NCBI GenBank assembly: GCA_023250585.1
Contig: JAHFAK010000081.1
Span: 1 to 11,036, forward strand
From: Deltaproteobacteria bacterium
GTDB taxonomy: Bacteria > Bdellovibrionota_F > JAHFAK01
Direction of reading: 5' to 3'
Length of the DNA stretch: 11,036 nucleotides
The notes below the pieces were generated by a model. The model searched no databases and was not told the DNA's origin. It saw nothing but the letters and a program-made list of their open reading frames with translations. Of the stretch, positions 1 through 6,838 are shown one piece after another (within the stretch, counting starts at the first letter, position 1; every line of letters starts with the position of its first letter). The position numbers and the translations under genes are program-made.

Positions 1-911
1 TCTTGTTCTTTGGCTCCTGGATTAATTGATGCATTACTATCATCACAATCGACATTGGCAGTAAATCCATCGTTATCGCTATCGACATCTTTACAATTCA
101 ATATTACTCCATTGCAGTTATAATCTTTTGGACTATCGCATTTCTCAGGAGCGCCTGGATATGTTTTTGCATCAATATCATCGCAATCAGCTTGATTCTC
201 AGTAAATCCATCCTTATCGTCATCGACATCTTTACAATCAAGGTCTTTTCCACTGCAGTCTTGATCTATGCCATCACTGCAAACTTCTTGAGCGCCAGGA
301 TAAATCTTCGCATCCGCATCATTACAATCCACATTTGCAGTTGAGCCATCGTTATCATTATCGACATCTTTGCAATTCAGTATTGTTCCATCACAGTTAT
401 AATCTTTTGGACTATCGCATTTTTCAGTGGCGCCAGGATATGTTGCCGCATCTGCATCATCGCAATCAGCTTGGTTTTCAGTAAATCCATCCTTATCGTC
501 ATCGACGTCTTTGCAATCAAGGTCTTTTCCATTACAGTCTTGATCTATGCCATCACTGCAAATTTCTTGAGCGCCAGGATAAATCTTCGCATCCGTATCA
601 TTGCAATCACTCTGATTTTCTGTATAACCATCGCTATCGTTATCTACATCATTACAACTGATATCTTTTTCATTACAATCTTGATCAATACCGTCATCGC
701 ATACTTCGGGAGCGCCGGGATAAATACTTTTATCAGCGTCATTGCAATCCCCTTGGGTTTCATTAAAACCATCACCATCATTATCTGCTTTAAGTTCTGC
801 AAGTGTTGTTGATCGAAATGCGCTATCTCCAAAACATCCTGCTACACTAAATAATATGAGCACTAGCCCATGTATTGAGTAAAAACGTATGTTGTTTTTT
901 GTACTCTTCAT
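1..911 (-). CDS. MopE-like repeat lipoprotein, 5' part (runs off left edge)
   Basis: Reading from 911 down to 1 gives 303 codons without a stop; the 3' end lies outside the window. The ATG at 911-909 follows AGGAGG (921-916) by 4 nt. Residues 1-26 are a lipoprotein signal: KSTKNN with Lys/Arg, a hydrophobic stretch, and the lipobox V-A-G-C with Cys26 as the lipidation site, so the protein is likely membrane-tethered and exported. From about residue 43 come five full units and one partial unit of 46-48 residues. Each has a D-x-D-x-DG start, DC(N/D)D, YPGA, two further Cys and a closing KDVD. This matches the Asp/Cys pattern of the MopE-type putative metal-binding repeat (PF11617-like). Units come in two kinds: one with DGIDQDCNG, the other with SPKDYNCDG. 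Metal binding is inferred from the acidic DxDxDG loops. The C-terminal domain, and hence the real job, is not visible. It is transcribed away from the gene-free stretch at 912-1637 and has no operon partner in view. Confidence 0.9.
   Translation of the reverse strand, partial: MKSTKNNIRFYSIHGLVLILFSVAGCFGDSAFRSTTLAELKADNDGDGFNETQGDCNDADKSIYPGAPEVCDDGIDQDCNEKDISCNDVDNDSDGYTENQSDCNDTDAKIYPGAQEICSDGIDQDCNGKDLDCKDVDDDKDGFTENQADCDDADAATYPGATEKCDSPKDYNCDGTILNCKDVDNDNDGSTANVDCNDADAKIYPGAQEVCSDGIDQDCSGKDLDCKDVDDDKDGFTENQADCDDIDAKTYPGAPEKCDSPKDYNCNGVILNCKDVDSDNDGFTANVDCDDSNASINPGAKEQ
52..609 (-). repeat. 279-bp higher-order tandem repeat inside the MopE-like gene
   Basis: Bases 52-330 and 331-609 are two copies of a 279-bp (93-codon) block made of one 47-residue and one 46-residue MopE unit. 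They stay in register over their whole length. The best conserved part (about 181-330 against 460-609) shows about nine differences, all transitions. Beyond 609 the register breaks because the next unit is one codon longer. This indicates duplication of a two-unit block rather than of single units. Confidence 0.85.
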
Positions 912-1223
912 AATTCCTCCTAAAATTATAGACGTGTTCCACGCCATACTCCCTAATAAAGCAAATTGTATGCCATATTTATAATTCTTTATTAATAAAA
1001 AAAATTAATAATATCAATAGGCTTATAGCTAAAAGGCTTATGCGGAATTTCTTAATGTAAGAAAGAAAGAGATCATTAAGAAAGAAATTATGCAAAATTT
1101 ACATATCAGGCAATAGTAAATAAAAATCTAAAAATTTACCCTATTCACCACTAAATGCACATCGATTACTGTACCCTCCAAACTCAAATAGTGAATCAGA
1201 TGAGTGAGAAGAATTATTGTAAT
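912..1223. other. AT-rich gene-free stretch with a 10-bp inverted repeat
   Basis: No credible coding region lies here. It is the 5' leader and upstream region of the minus-strand lipoprotein gene. TTTCTTAATG (1048-1057) and CATTAAGAAA (1074-1083) form a perfect 10-bp inverted repeat around a 16-nt A/G-rich loop, with no T-run on either side, so it is not a standard terminator. I could not assign a convincing promoter to the lipoprotein gene; a weak minus-strand candidate (TTGCCT / CATAAT, near 1115-1090) has a short 15-nt spacer. Confidence 0.5.
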
Positions 1224-1464
1224 AGCTCAGAAGGTGTGAAAGAATCAGATTTCGAGGGTGGTCCCTCACCTGTCATTGCGAGGAGGACACGTTTTCTTGT
1301 CCGACGAAGCAATCTCAAGCAGGTTCGGGATAAACTCCGCAATCGTGCATATGTAAGAAGAGATTGCTTCAAACCCTTCAGGTTTTCGCAATGACAGTCG
1401 ATTTGGACATTTCAGTTTCCTATCGCTCTTTCTCAGAAAATGGAGCCCTCTCTTGATTTTTTCA
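1224..1464 (+). repeat. Dispersed palindromic repeat, copy 1 (241 bp)
   Basis: This stretch recurs in the same orientation at 10752-11034 with about 12 substitutions over 241 bp (about 95% identity) and one 42-bp gap. Its core, 1271-1396, is a nested imperfect palindrome. The outer arms are TGTCATTGCGA (1271-1281) and TCGCAATGACA (1386-1396). The inner arms are GAAGCAATCTC (1306-1316) and GAGATTGCTTC (1360-1370). A small hairpin, GGACA/TGTCC, lies at 1285-1302. The TCATTGCGA and GAAGCAATCT words are typical of short non-coding palindromic repeats scattered through many bacterial genomes. It encodes nothing credible. Confidence 0.88.
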
Positions 1465-1472
1465 TACCTTCA

Positions 1473-1546
1473 CAGTTAAATGGGAAAAATGAAGATGGAT
1501 CCCGCGGCTTGACCACGGGATCCATCTTCATTTTTCCCATTAACTG
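1473..1546. repeat. Long near-perfect hairpin (34-bp stem, 5-nt loop)
   Basis: The left arm (1473-1507) and right arm (1513-1546) pair around the loop cttga (1508-1512). The only defects are one bulged A near 1478-1480 and one C-A mismatch (1505/1515). Both arms contain GGATCCCG-type sequence. It begins 8 bp after the dispersed repeat ends and finishes 16 bp before the -35 box of the ATPase promoter. No T-tract follows, so it is not a classic intrinsic terminator, although a stem this long could still stop transcription or stall replication. It resembles the GGATCCCG...CGGGATCC palindromic units known from several bacterial genomes; that link is from memory and not proven here. Confidence 0.85.
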
Positions 1547-1562
1547 CGCTATTATGAATTAT

Positions 1563-1591
1563 TTGACAATTTTATTCATTTCATATTTAAT
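1563..1591 (+). promoter_or_regulatory. Predicted sigma-70-type promoter of the ATPase gene
   Basis: A perfect TTGACA (1563-1568) is followed after 17 bp by TTTAAT (1586-1591, 5 of 6 to TATAAT). The predicted start is near 1598, giving a leader of about 40 nt before the ATG at 1638. It lies just downstream of the 1473-1546 hairpin. Confidence 0.6.
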
Positions 1592-1637
1592 ACACTTAAT
1601 TATGAAAATGGCGTACAAATTTATAATAGAGTGAGTT

Positions 1638-2807
1638 ATGTATAAAAGATTATGTAATCCATTAAAATCACATAGTTTTTTTCTCTTTGGGGCACGAGGA
1701 ACCGGTAAAACTACCCTGATGAGAAGCCTTTTAGAAAAAGAAAATGTTTTTTGGATTGATCTCTTGGATAAGAATGAAGAGGATCGTTACGCAAGAAACC
1801 CAAGTCTTCTTTATAGAGAAGTACAGGCAAAATCGGGAACAATTAATTGGGTGGTGATCGATGAAGTTCAAAAAGTTCCACCACTTTTAGATACCGTCCA
1901 TCGAATTATTGAAACTCATGAATTTAAGGCACCACAATTTGCTCTTACTGGTTCAAGCGCTCGGAAATTAAAACATGGCGGCGCTAATTTACTCGCAGGT
2001 CGAGCTTTTGTAAATAGCTTACATCCACTTACCTTATTAGAATATGGAAATGATGTTGATTTAGACTTTGTCTTAAATTGGGGATCATTACCAAAAATTT
2101 TTTCCTTCACCAATGATAATGAACGACAAGAATTTTTGCGTGCCTACGGATTAACGTATTTAAAAGAAGAAGTATGGGCGGAACATTTGGTACAAGAACT
2201 TGAGCCTTTTCGAAAATTTTTGGAAGTATCTGCACAAACAAACAGCGAAATCATAAACTATTCCAAAATTGCTCGAGATGTAAATGTTCATGAAAACACC
2301 GTTAAAAAATATTTCCAAATTTTAGAAGACACATGGTTGGGATTTTTGCTTGAGCCCTATTCGAAATCAGTCCGTAAAAGACTCAGAAAAAATTCTAAAT
2401 TTTATTTTTTTGATCTAGGTGTTAAACGGGCTTTAGAAAGAACGCTGGGACAAAGCATTATAGAAAACACCTATGCTTATGGCAAGGCCTTTGAACATTT
2501 TATTATCCTCGAATGCTTCAGATTAAATGAATATTTCAAAAAAGATTTTTCATTTTCTTATTTACGTACGAAAGATGATGCTGAAATCGATCTTATCGTT
2601 GATCGCCCCGGTCAACTTACAATTATAGCAGAAATCAAATCTTCTGCTATAGCACAGGAAAGCGATATAAGGACATTAAAAGCATTTAATACGGATATTC
2701 CAAACTCGAAAGCTATTCTTATTTCACGAGATCCCCATGAGCAAATTATTGATGGAATACATTTTTTGCATTGGAAAAAAGCGATTAATGAAATTATGCT
2801 GATTTGA
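1638..2807 (+). CDS. AAA-family ATPase with C-terminal DUF4143 domain
   Basis: This 389-residue protein has the usual size and layout of the COG1373 type (AAA_14 followed by DUF4143). Residues 18-25 are the Walker A motif GARGTGKT, 72-76 the Walker B motif VVIDE, and 104-111 TGSSARKL, the sensor-like stretch typical of the family. A helical region around 200-240 may be a winged-helix-like segment. The C-terminal domain carries D318 (in DDAEID, 313-318) and E332-I-K334, the layout of a PD-(D/E)xK nuclease-like fold that is common in DUF4143 proteins but often of unproven activity. The family is widespread and mobile in bacteria and archaea, with no settled role; defence, partner-protein or DNA-related functions have been suggested. 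The start at 1638 has only a weak GAGTGAG ahead of it. It has its own promoter, appears monocistronic, and its last 14 bp overlap the end of the convergent dehydrogenase gene. Confidence 0.88.
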   Translation: MYKRLCNPLKSHSFFLFGARGTGKTTLMRSLLEKENVFWIDLLDKNEEDRYARNPSLLYREVQAKSGTINWVVIDEVQKVPPLLDTVHRIIETHEFKAPQFALTGSSARKLKHGGANLLAGRAFVNSLHPLTLLEYGNDVDLDFVLNWGSLPKIFSFTNDNERQEFLRAYGLTYLKEEVWAEHLVQELEPFRKFLEVSAQTNSEIINYSKIARDVNVHENTVKKYFQILEDTWLGFLLEPYSKSVRKRLRKNSKFYFFDLGVKRALERTLGQSIIENTYAYGKAFEHFIILECFRLNEYFKKDFSFSYLRTKDDAEIDLIVDRPGQLTIIAEIKSSAIAQESDIRTLKAFNTDIPNSKAILISRDPHEQIIDGIHFLHWKKAINEIMLI

Positions 2808-4182
2808 AAACTAATAATTTATCTTCCATCATTTCTGTCATGGTATAAGGAATTCCGCCAACCCCTATTCCCGAATGATTTTTACCACCAAAAGGCATCC
2901 AATCAACACGAAATGCAGTATGGTCATTAATCATGACGGCTTTGGCATTGAGTCTTTTTGCAGTATCAAAAGCAACATCAATATTTTTTGTACAAATCGC
3001 TGCTTGAAAAGCATATGGTACGTTGTTTGCCCGAGCGATTGCTTCACTTCTATCAGAATACGTATAAAGACACACAATAGGGCCAAACACTTCTTCACAT
3101 GATACACGAACATTCGCCGGCGGATTTAAAATAACGGTAGGTTCAAAACAGGTATTTGATAAACGCTTTCCTCCGCAGAGTATTTCTGCTCCACTTTCTT
3201 TTGCCTCTTTTACCCATGCTTCCATACGAGTAACTTCTTTCGGATCAATGAGTGGGCCTACATCAGTATTTTTATCTAAAGGATCGCCTGTTCGTAAAGC
3301 TTTAACTCGTTCTATAAATTGTTTTGAAAAATTTTTCATACTACTCTCATGAATATAAATTCTCTGGACTTTAACACATACCTGTCCGGCATGATACATT
3401 CCTCCTTTAACAAGAGCAGGAATGAGGCTTACAAGATCTGCATCAGGCTCGACAATAACTGGAGCTGCTCCGCCATGTTCTAAAGCACAGTGAGTTCCAG
3501 GAGCTAATTTTGATCGTAAATACCATCCAACTTTTGCAGAGCCAATAAATGAAAGATAGCGGACGCGGCTATCAGTTGCTAACTTTTCTGCCAATTCATT
3601 AGTGCACACAAAAGTCTGACACCAATTTTTCGGAAGTCCCGCTTCATAAAAAAGATTAACTAAATTAAAACATGACAGAGGAGTTTTTGTTGCTGGTTTA
3701 ATAATTACCGGACAGCCTGTAGCTATGGCTGGAATGGTCTGATGAATAGCCAAATTTAATGGATGATTAAAAGCTGAAAGCGAAACCACAACACCTATTG
3801 GCTCTTTAATGGTAAATGCCAATCGATGCTCAGAAGATCGAGTAAGCTCCATGGGAATTTCTTCTCCCTTCATCTGACCTAAATATTCGATCCCAAGCTT
3901 AACCCCATTAATCGCTCGTTCGACTTCAATTAACGAATCAGTATAGGGTTTACCTCCCTCCTCAGCTGCCATTTTGGTCAGCTCAGGAATTTTATTTTTC
4001 ATGAGAGTTATAAGGTTTTCCAATATCTCAATTCTCTTATACTTAGGAAGCCAATTCGATCGATCTACAAAAGTCTCATGCGCTACTCGCAGCGCTTTTT
4101 CTATTTCTCTTTCTCCCACAAGCGGCACTTCATTAATGAAATGGTTATCATAGGGGGAATAGACTTTAATTGTTTCACTCAT
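2794..4182 (-). CDS. NAD(P)-dependent aldehyde dehydrogenase
   Basis: This 462-residue member of the ALDH superfamily oxidises an aldehyde to an acid, or possibly an acyl product, with NAD(P). The key residues are in place: Asn139 (in FNHPLN), the general base Glu235 (in EHGG, where most relatives have ELGG), the nucleophile Cys269 (in GQVCVK, 34 residues after the Glu as usual), and Glu364 (in EEVFGP). FIGSAKVG is the Rossmann-type nucleotide-binding turn, and PFGGKNHSGIG is near the C terminus. The substrate cannot be read from sequence; by feel it is nearest to the lactaldehyde / phosphonoacetaldehyde / glyceraldehyde-3-phosphate group of ALDHs. The start is set by AGGAGG (4192-4187), 4 nt before the ATG. 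It is the last gene of the mgtC-like / acetolactate-synthase-like / ALDH series, separated from the preceding gene by a MITE-like element. Its 3' end overlaps the convergent ATPase gene by 14 bp. Confidence 0.93.
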   Translation of the reverse strand: MSETIKVYSPYDNHFINEVPLVGEREIEKALRVAHETFVDRSNWLPKYKRIEILENLITLMKNKIPELTKMAAEEGGKPYTDSLIEVERAINGVKLGIEYLGQMKGEEIPMELTRSSEHRLAFTIKEPIGVVVSLSAFNHPLNLAIHQTIPAIATGCPVIIKPATKTPLSCFNLVNLFYEAGLPKNWCQTFVCTNELAEKLATDSRVRYLSFIGSAKVGWYLRSKLAPGTHCALEHGGAAPVIVEPDADLVSLIPALVKGGMYHAGQVCVKVQRIYIHESSMKNFSKQFIERVKALRTGDPLDKNTDVGPLIDPKEVTRMEAWVKEAKESGAEILCGGKRLSNTCFEPTVILNPPANVRVSCEEVFGPIVCLYTYSDRSEAIARANNVPYAFQAAICTKNIDVAFDTAKRLNAKAVMINDHTAFRVDWMPFGGKNHSGIGVGGIPYTMTEMMEDKLLVFKSA

Positions 4183-4195
4183 AGATCCTCCTGAC

Positions 4196-4429
4196 TATAC
4201 ACGACGCCATAACTTCGCATACCATCGTTACTCCTCGTCTCGTCACTGCGTCCTACTACGCTCCTACGGAGCTTCGAAGGACAAGTTTTGTTTAAAGTAC
4301 TTGCTCTCACCAAAGCTTGTCCTGCGTAGTTCCGTAGGAACGAAGCAGGATCACTGCGGCGTACAAGTTCGTACGCCTCGCTCCTCGACTTCGTCGTGCC
4401 TTGGTCTGCTCGTTCTTGCGTCGTGTATA
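4196..4429. mobile_element. MITE-like palindromic element with 12-bp terminal inverted repeats
   Basis: Perfect 12-bp inverted termini, TATACACGACGC (4196-4207) and GCGTCGTGTATA (4418-4429), bound a non-coding 234-bp unit. It is richer in G+C than its surroundings (32 of 60 bases in 4201-4260). Inside, 4252-4290 and 4311-4349 form a 39-bp imperfect inverted repeat around a 20-nt spacer, and each arm is itself a hairpin (GCTCC-tac-GGAGC on the left, GTTCC-gta-GGAAC on the right). A further perfect hairpin, GGCGTAC/GTACGCC, lies at 4358-4377. Both ends carry TATA, so a TA target duplication as in IS630/Tc1-type MITEs is possible; no longer target duplication is visible. The element fills almost all the space between the acetolactate-synthase-like gene and the dehydrogenase, ending 3 bp short of the latter's Shine-Dalgarno. 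Confidence 0.72.
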
Positions 4430-4443
4430 TCTTCCACATAATT

Positions 4444-6090
4444 TCATAGTAAAAAGTGACATGTCTTTTCTTTAAGTTCTTCATAGAGGACTCGATTATT
4501 TTCTGAATAATCGATAGCAACATCAATGACATGAACACCTTTAGTCTTTAAAGAAGTCTCAAGACATTTTTCGAATTCTGCACAGCTTTTTATTGAGTAT
4601 CCCTTTGCTCCATAACTTTCAGCAAATTTTACAAAATCAGGATTATTAAATTCGAGTCCAAAATTTTTGAACCCCATACTTTCTTGCTTCCATTTAATCA
4701 TTCCGTACGCATGGTCATTAAGAATAATAAGAACCAGATCGAGATTCAATCGGATAGCGGTTTCTAGTTCATGGGAACTCATCATAAAACCACCATCTCC
4801 GCAAACAGCTAGTACTTTTTTTGTAGGAAAAAGCAATTTGGTTGCAATAGCTTGTGGAAGCCCCGCTCCCATACTTGCCAATGCATTATCGAGTAATAAC
4901 GTATTGGATTCATAACACAGATAATTGCGAGCAAACCAAATTTTATACATGCCATTATCAAGACTTACAATGCCATCTGCAGGCATACTCTCACGAACAA
5001 CTCGTACAATGCGCTGAGGAATCAACGGGAAACGTGTATCAGTTGATTTATTCATTATATATTGATCAAGTTCTTCTTTTGTCTTTAAGAAAAAAGTCTT
5101 ATTCCAATGGGATTGAGGCTTGATTCGCTTCGTTAATTGATCAACCGATAGTGAAATATCTCCAATGACATCAAGCTGTGGAAAATAGACTTCATCAATT
5201 TCGGCAGGAGAAAAATTAACATGAATAACTTTTTTATGATCTCTTTTCATAATAAACGGAGGTTTCTCTATAGTGTCATGCCCCACGTTAATAATCAGAT
5301 CAGAACGATCTATTGCACAGTGAATATAGTCATCTTGCGAAAGCGCTGCAGTTCCAATAAATAATGGATGACGTTCATCAACAACTCCCTTGCCCATTTG
5401 CGTATTACAAAAAGGAATACCCGATTTTTCTATAAATGCATGTAACGATACACATGTCCGTTTCCTATTTGCTCCAGCTCCAATGAGAAGAAGAGGCAAA
5501 GATGCCTGATGGATCATGGTAATAGCTTGATTAATCGCTTCTTCATCGGCAACAGGTCGACGCGAGACTTGTACATCAAAAAGATGCTCTTCAACTTCTT
5601 CAGATGCAATATCTTCAGGTAATTCCAGATGAGCTGTACCCGGACGTTCCTCGCAAGCAATTCTAAAAGCTTCACGTACACGAGAGGGAATATTATTTCC
5701 ATTGACGATTTGTTTAGTATATTTTGTTATTGGGCGCATCATATCGATTACATCAAGAATCTGAAAGCGGCCTTGTTTAGCGACAGTAATAGGCTTTTGT
5801 CCCGTAATCATTACCATTGGCATCGCACCTAAATTAGCATATGCAGCAGCAGTGACTAAATTCGTTGCCCCCGGTCCTAGGGTTGATAAACAAACACCAG
5901 GGACACCCGTAAGCCGACCAATTGTCGCAGCCATAAATCCTGCAGCTTGTTCATGCCGCGTAACAATAAGCCTAATTTTTGATTTTCTGAGCGCTTCAAG
6001 AAAATCAAGATTCTCTTCACCCGGAATACCAAAAATATATTCAATACCTTCATTTTCTAAAGCTTTAACAAAAAGCTCAGCAGCTTTCAT
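4444..6090 (-). CDS. Acetolactate synthase-like ThDP-dependent enzyme (catabolic, single-subunit type)
   Basis: This 548-residue protein spans the three domains of ThDP decarboxylase/carboligase enzymes (N-terminal PYR, central TPP_enzyme_M, C-terminal PP). It would join two pyruvates, or a related 2-oxoacid pair, to give acetolactate plus CO2. Glu47 (in TRHEQAA) is the cofactor-activating Glu, which argues against glyoxylate carboligase. GPGATN (72-77) and RPITKY (119-124) are typical of the acetolactate synthase group. GDG (431-433) with Asn458 is the Mg-ThDP motif. No small regulatory subunit gene follows, which points to a catabolic or stand-alone enzyme rather than the branched-chain biosynthetic pair. 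An upstream in-frame ATG at 6105 exists, but AAGGAG (6101-6096) lies 5 nt before the ATG at 6090, and MKAAELF matches the family N terminus, so 6090 is preferred. It sits 52 bp after the MgtC-family gene. Related ThDP enzymes such as sulfoacetaldehyde acetyltransferase cannot be fully excluded. Confidence 0.9.
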   Translation of the reverse strand: MKAAELFVKALENEGIEYIFGIPGEENLDFLEALRKSKIRLIVTRHEQAAGFMAATIGRLTGVPGVCLSTLGPGATNLVTAAAYANLGAMPMVMITGQKPITVAKQGRFQILDVIDMMRPITKYTKQIVNGNNIPSRVREAFRIACEERPGTAHLELPEDIASEEVEEHLFDVQVSRRPVADEEAINQAITMIHQASLPLLLIGAGANRKRTCVSLHAFIEKSGIPFCNTQMGKGVVDERHPLFIGTAALSQDDYIHCAIDRSDLIINVGHDTIEKPPFIMKRDHKKVIHVNFSPAEIDEVYFPQLDVIGDISLSVDQLTKRIKPQSHWNKTFFLKTKEELDQYIMNKSTDTRFPLIPQRIVRVVRESMPADGIVSLDNGMYKIWFARNYLCYESNTLLLDNALASMGAGLPQAIATKLLFPTKKVLAVCGDGGFMMSSHELETAIRLNLDLVLIILNDHAYGMIKWKQESMGFKNFGLEFNNPDFVKFAESYGAKGYSIKSCAEFEKCLETSLKTKGVHVIDVAIDYSENNRVLYEELKEKTCHFLL

Positions 6091-6142
6091 ACATACTCCT
6101 TGCATTCACCTTACGCTTCATTATTGATTAAAGAAACCTGTT

Positions 6143-6613
6143 TCAATTACCATTGCCTGGTGTTTCTTTTGTTGATTTAATGATCTTAAGCTTTTCCAAT
6201 TTTTCAACACCCAAGAGTACCACAACAGAAATAAGAGAAATAACAATAGCCACATCATATTGCCTAAGTCCTATTGCGGATCCAATAGCAGCAAGCATCC
6301 AAACTATTGCAGCCGATGTTGCCCCAATAACTCTTCCTTGGTTTTGCATCATCAGACCTGCACCAATAAAACCGATCCCCGTAATAACCTGTCCTAAAAC
6401 ACGCGTACTATCTTTATTACCATCCAGATTCTCACCGAGATAGATATAAATGAGTGTTCCTATGATAATTAAAAAGCAGGTACGAATGCCGATAGTTTTT
6501 CCTCGTCGATGGCGTTCAATACCAATAATAGAAGCACATATAATAGCGACAAAAATCTGTATCCAAAAATCGCCATCTAGTATATGAGGGAAATACGTGT
6601 ATAAAAAATCCAT
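6143..6613 (-). CDS. MgtC/SapB-family inner-membrane protein
   Basis: This 156-residue, very hydrophobic protein has about four membrane segments (roughly 16-32, 46-60, 76-90 and 98-135, the last probably two). The family signature is clear: GIERHRRGK (31-39), GIRT (42-45), DSTR with Arg71, the GIGFIGAG stretch (79-86) and the GATSAAIVWMLAAIG stretch. The length matches the SapB-like core; the C-terminal ACT-like cytosolic domain found in Salmonella MgtC is absent. MgtC proteins are linked to growth at low Mg2+ and to modulation of the F-type ATP synthase, but most homologues outside pathogens are uncharacterised, so no ion transport is claimed. AGAGAGGA ends 5 nt before the ATG at 6613. It is the first gene of the minus-strand series and is divergent from the large surface-protein gene. 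Confidence 0.93.
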   Translation of the reverse strand: MDFLYTYFPHILDGDFWIQIFVAIICASIIGIERHRRGKTIGIRTCFLIIIGTLIYIYLGENLDGNKDSTRVLGQVITGIGFIGAGLMMQNQGRVIGATSAAIVWMLAAIGSAIGLRQYDVAIVISLISVVVLLGVEKLEKLKIIKSTKETPGNGN

Positions 6614-6838
6614 AGTGTTCCTCTCTAATAAATATAATATTACTGCTCATTAAAGCAAGGTTCCTGTCAATAAATTATTTTCAAAAAGACCCTATTTTAG
6701 ACCCCTTTCGCAAAAATAAATTTATCGAGTGTTTTTGTGAATTATTGCAGGAAATTTCACGCTATTACCGTCTCTATTTACTTCTCTTAAAAAATAGGGT
6801 AAAATAATAATAGACATATTATTGTCTGAGGAGGATTT
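6614..6838. promoter_or_regulatory. Divergent control region between the mgtC-like and surface-protein genes
   Basis: No gene fits here. For the plus-strand gene, TTTACT (6777-6782, 4 of 6), a 17-bp spacer and TAAAAT (6800-6805, 5 of 6) form a fair promoter, starting near 6812. For the minus-strand gene a perfect TTGACA lies at 6670-6665, but no good -10 box is at the right distance; TTGCTT / TATATT is a weaker alternative. The inverted pair ACCCTATTTT (6689-6698) and AAAATAGGGT (6791-6800) is a possible operator, its right half touching the plus-strand -10 box. AATAATA-gaca-TATTATT (6806-6823) is a further small palindrome in the leader. The Shine-Dalgarno GAGGAGG (6828-6834) sits 4 nt before the ATG at 6839. 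Confidence 0.5.

Noticed and set aside
1-620. Regularly spaced short repeats that might suggest a CRISPR array
   Set aside because: The repeats are codon-phased units of 46-48 residues in one long reading frame, with no unique spacers between identical short repeats.
471-812. 113-codon plus-strand open frame opposite the MopE-like gene
   Set aside because: It is a low-complexity Ile/Thr-rich antisense reading of the Asp-rich repeats; the minus-strand frame has the signal peptide, lipobox and Shine-Dalgarno.
1155-1394. 79-codon plus-strand open frame over the dispersed repeat
   Set aside because: It is created by the palindromic repeat, has no ribosome-binding site and encodes no recognisable protein.
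1622-1627. TATAAT just upstream of the ATPase start as its -10 box
   Set aside because: A start there would fall almost at the ATG and no -35 box lies at the right distance; TTGACA-17-TTTAAT at 1563-1591 is much better.
4179-4538. 119-codon minus-strand open frame across the MITE-like element, ending at the dehydrogenase start
   Set aside because: Most of it reads through the palindromic non-coding element and its start lies inside the acetolactate-synthase-like gene in another frame; no domain is recognisable and there is no Shine-Dalgarno.
6091-6105. Upstream ATG at 6105 for the acetolactate-synthase-like gene
   Set aside because: It would place the good Shine-Dalgarno AAGGAG inside the coding region; the ATG at 6090 has proper spacing and matches the family N terminus.
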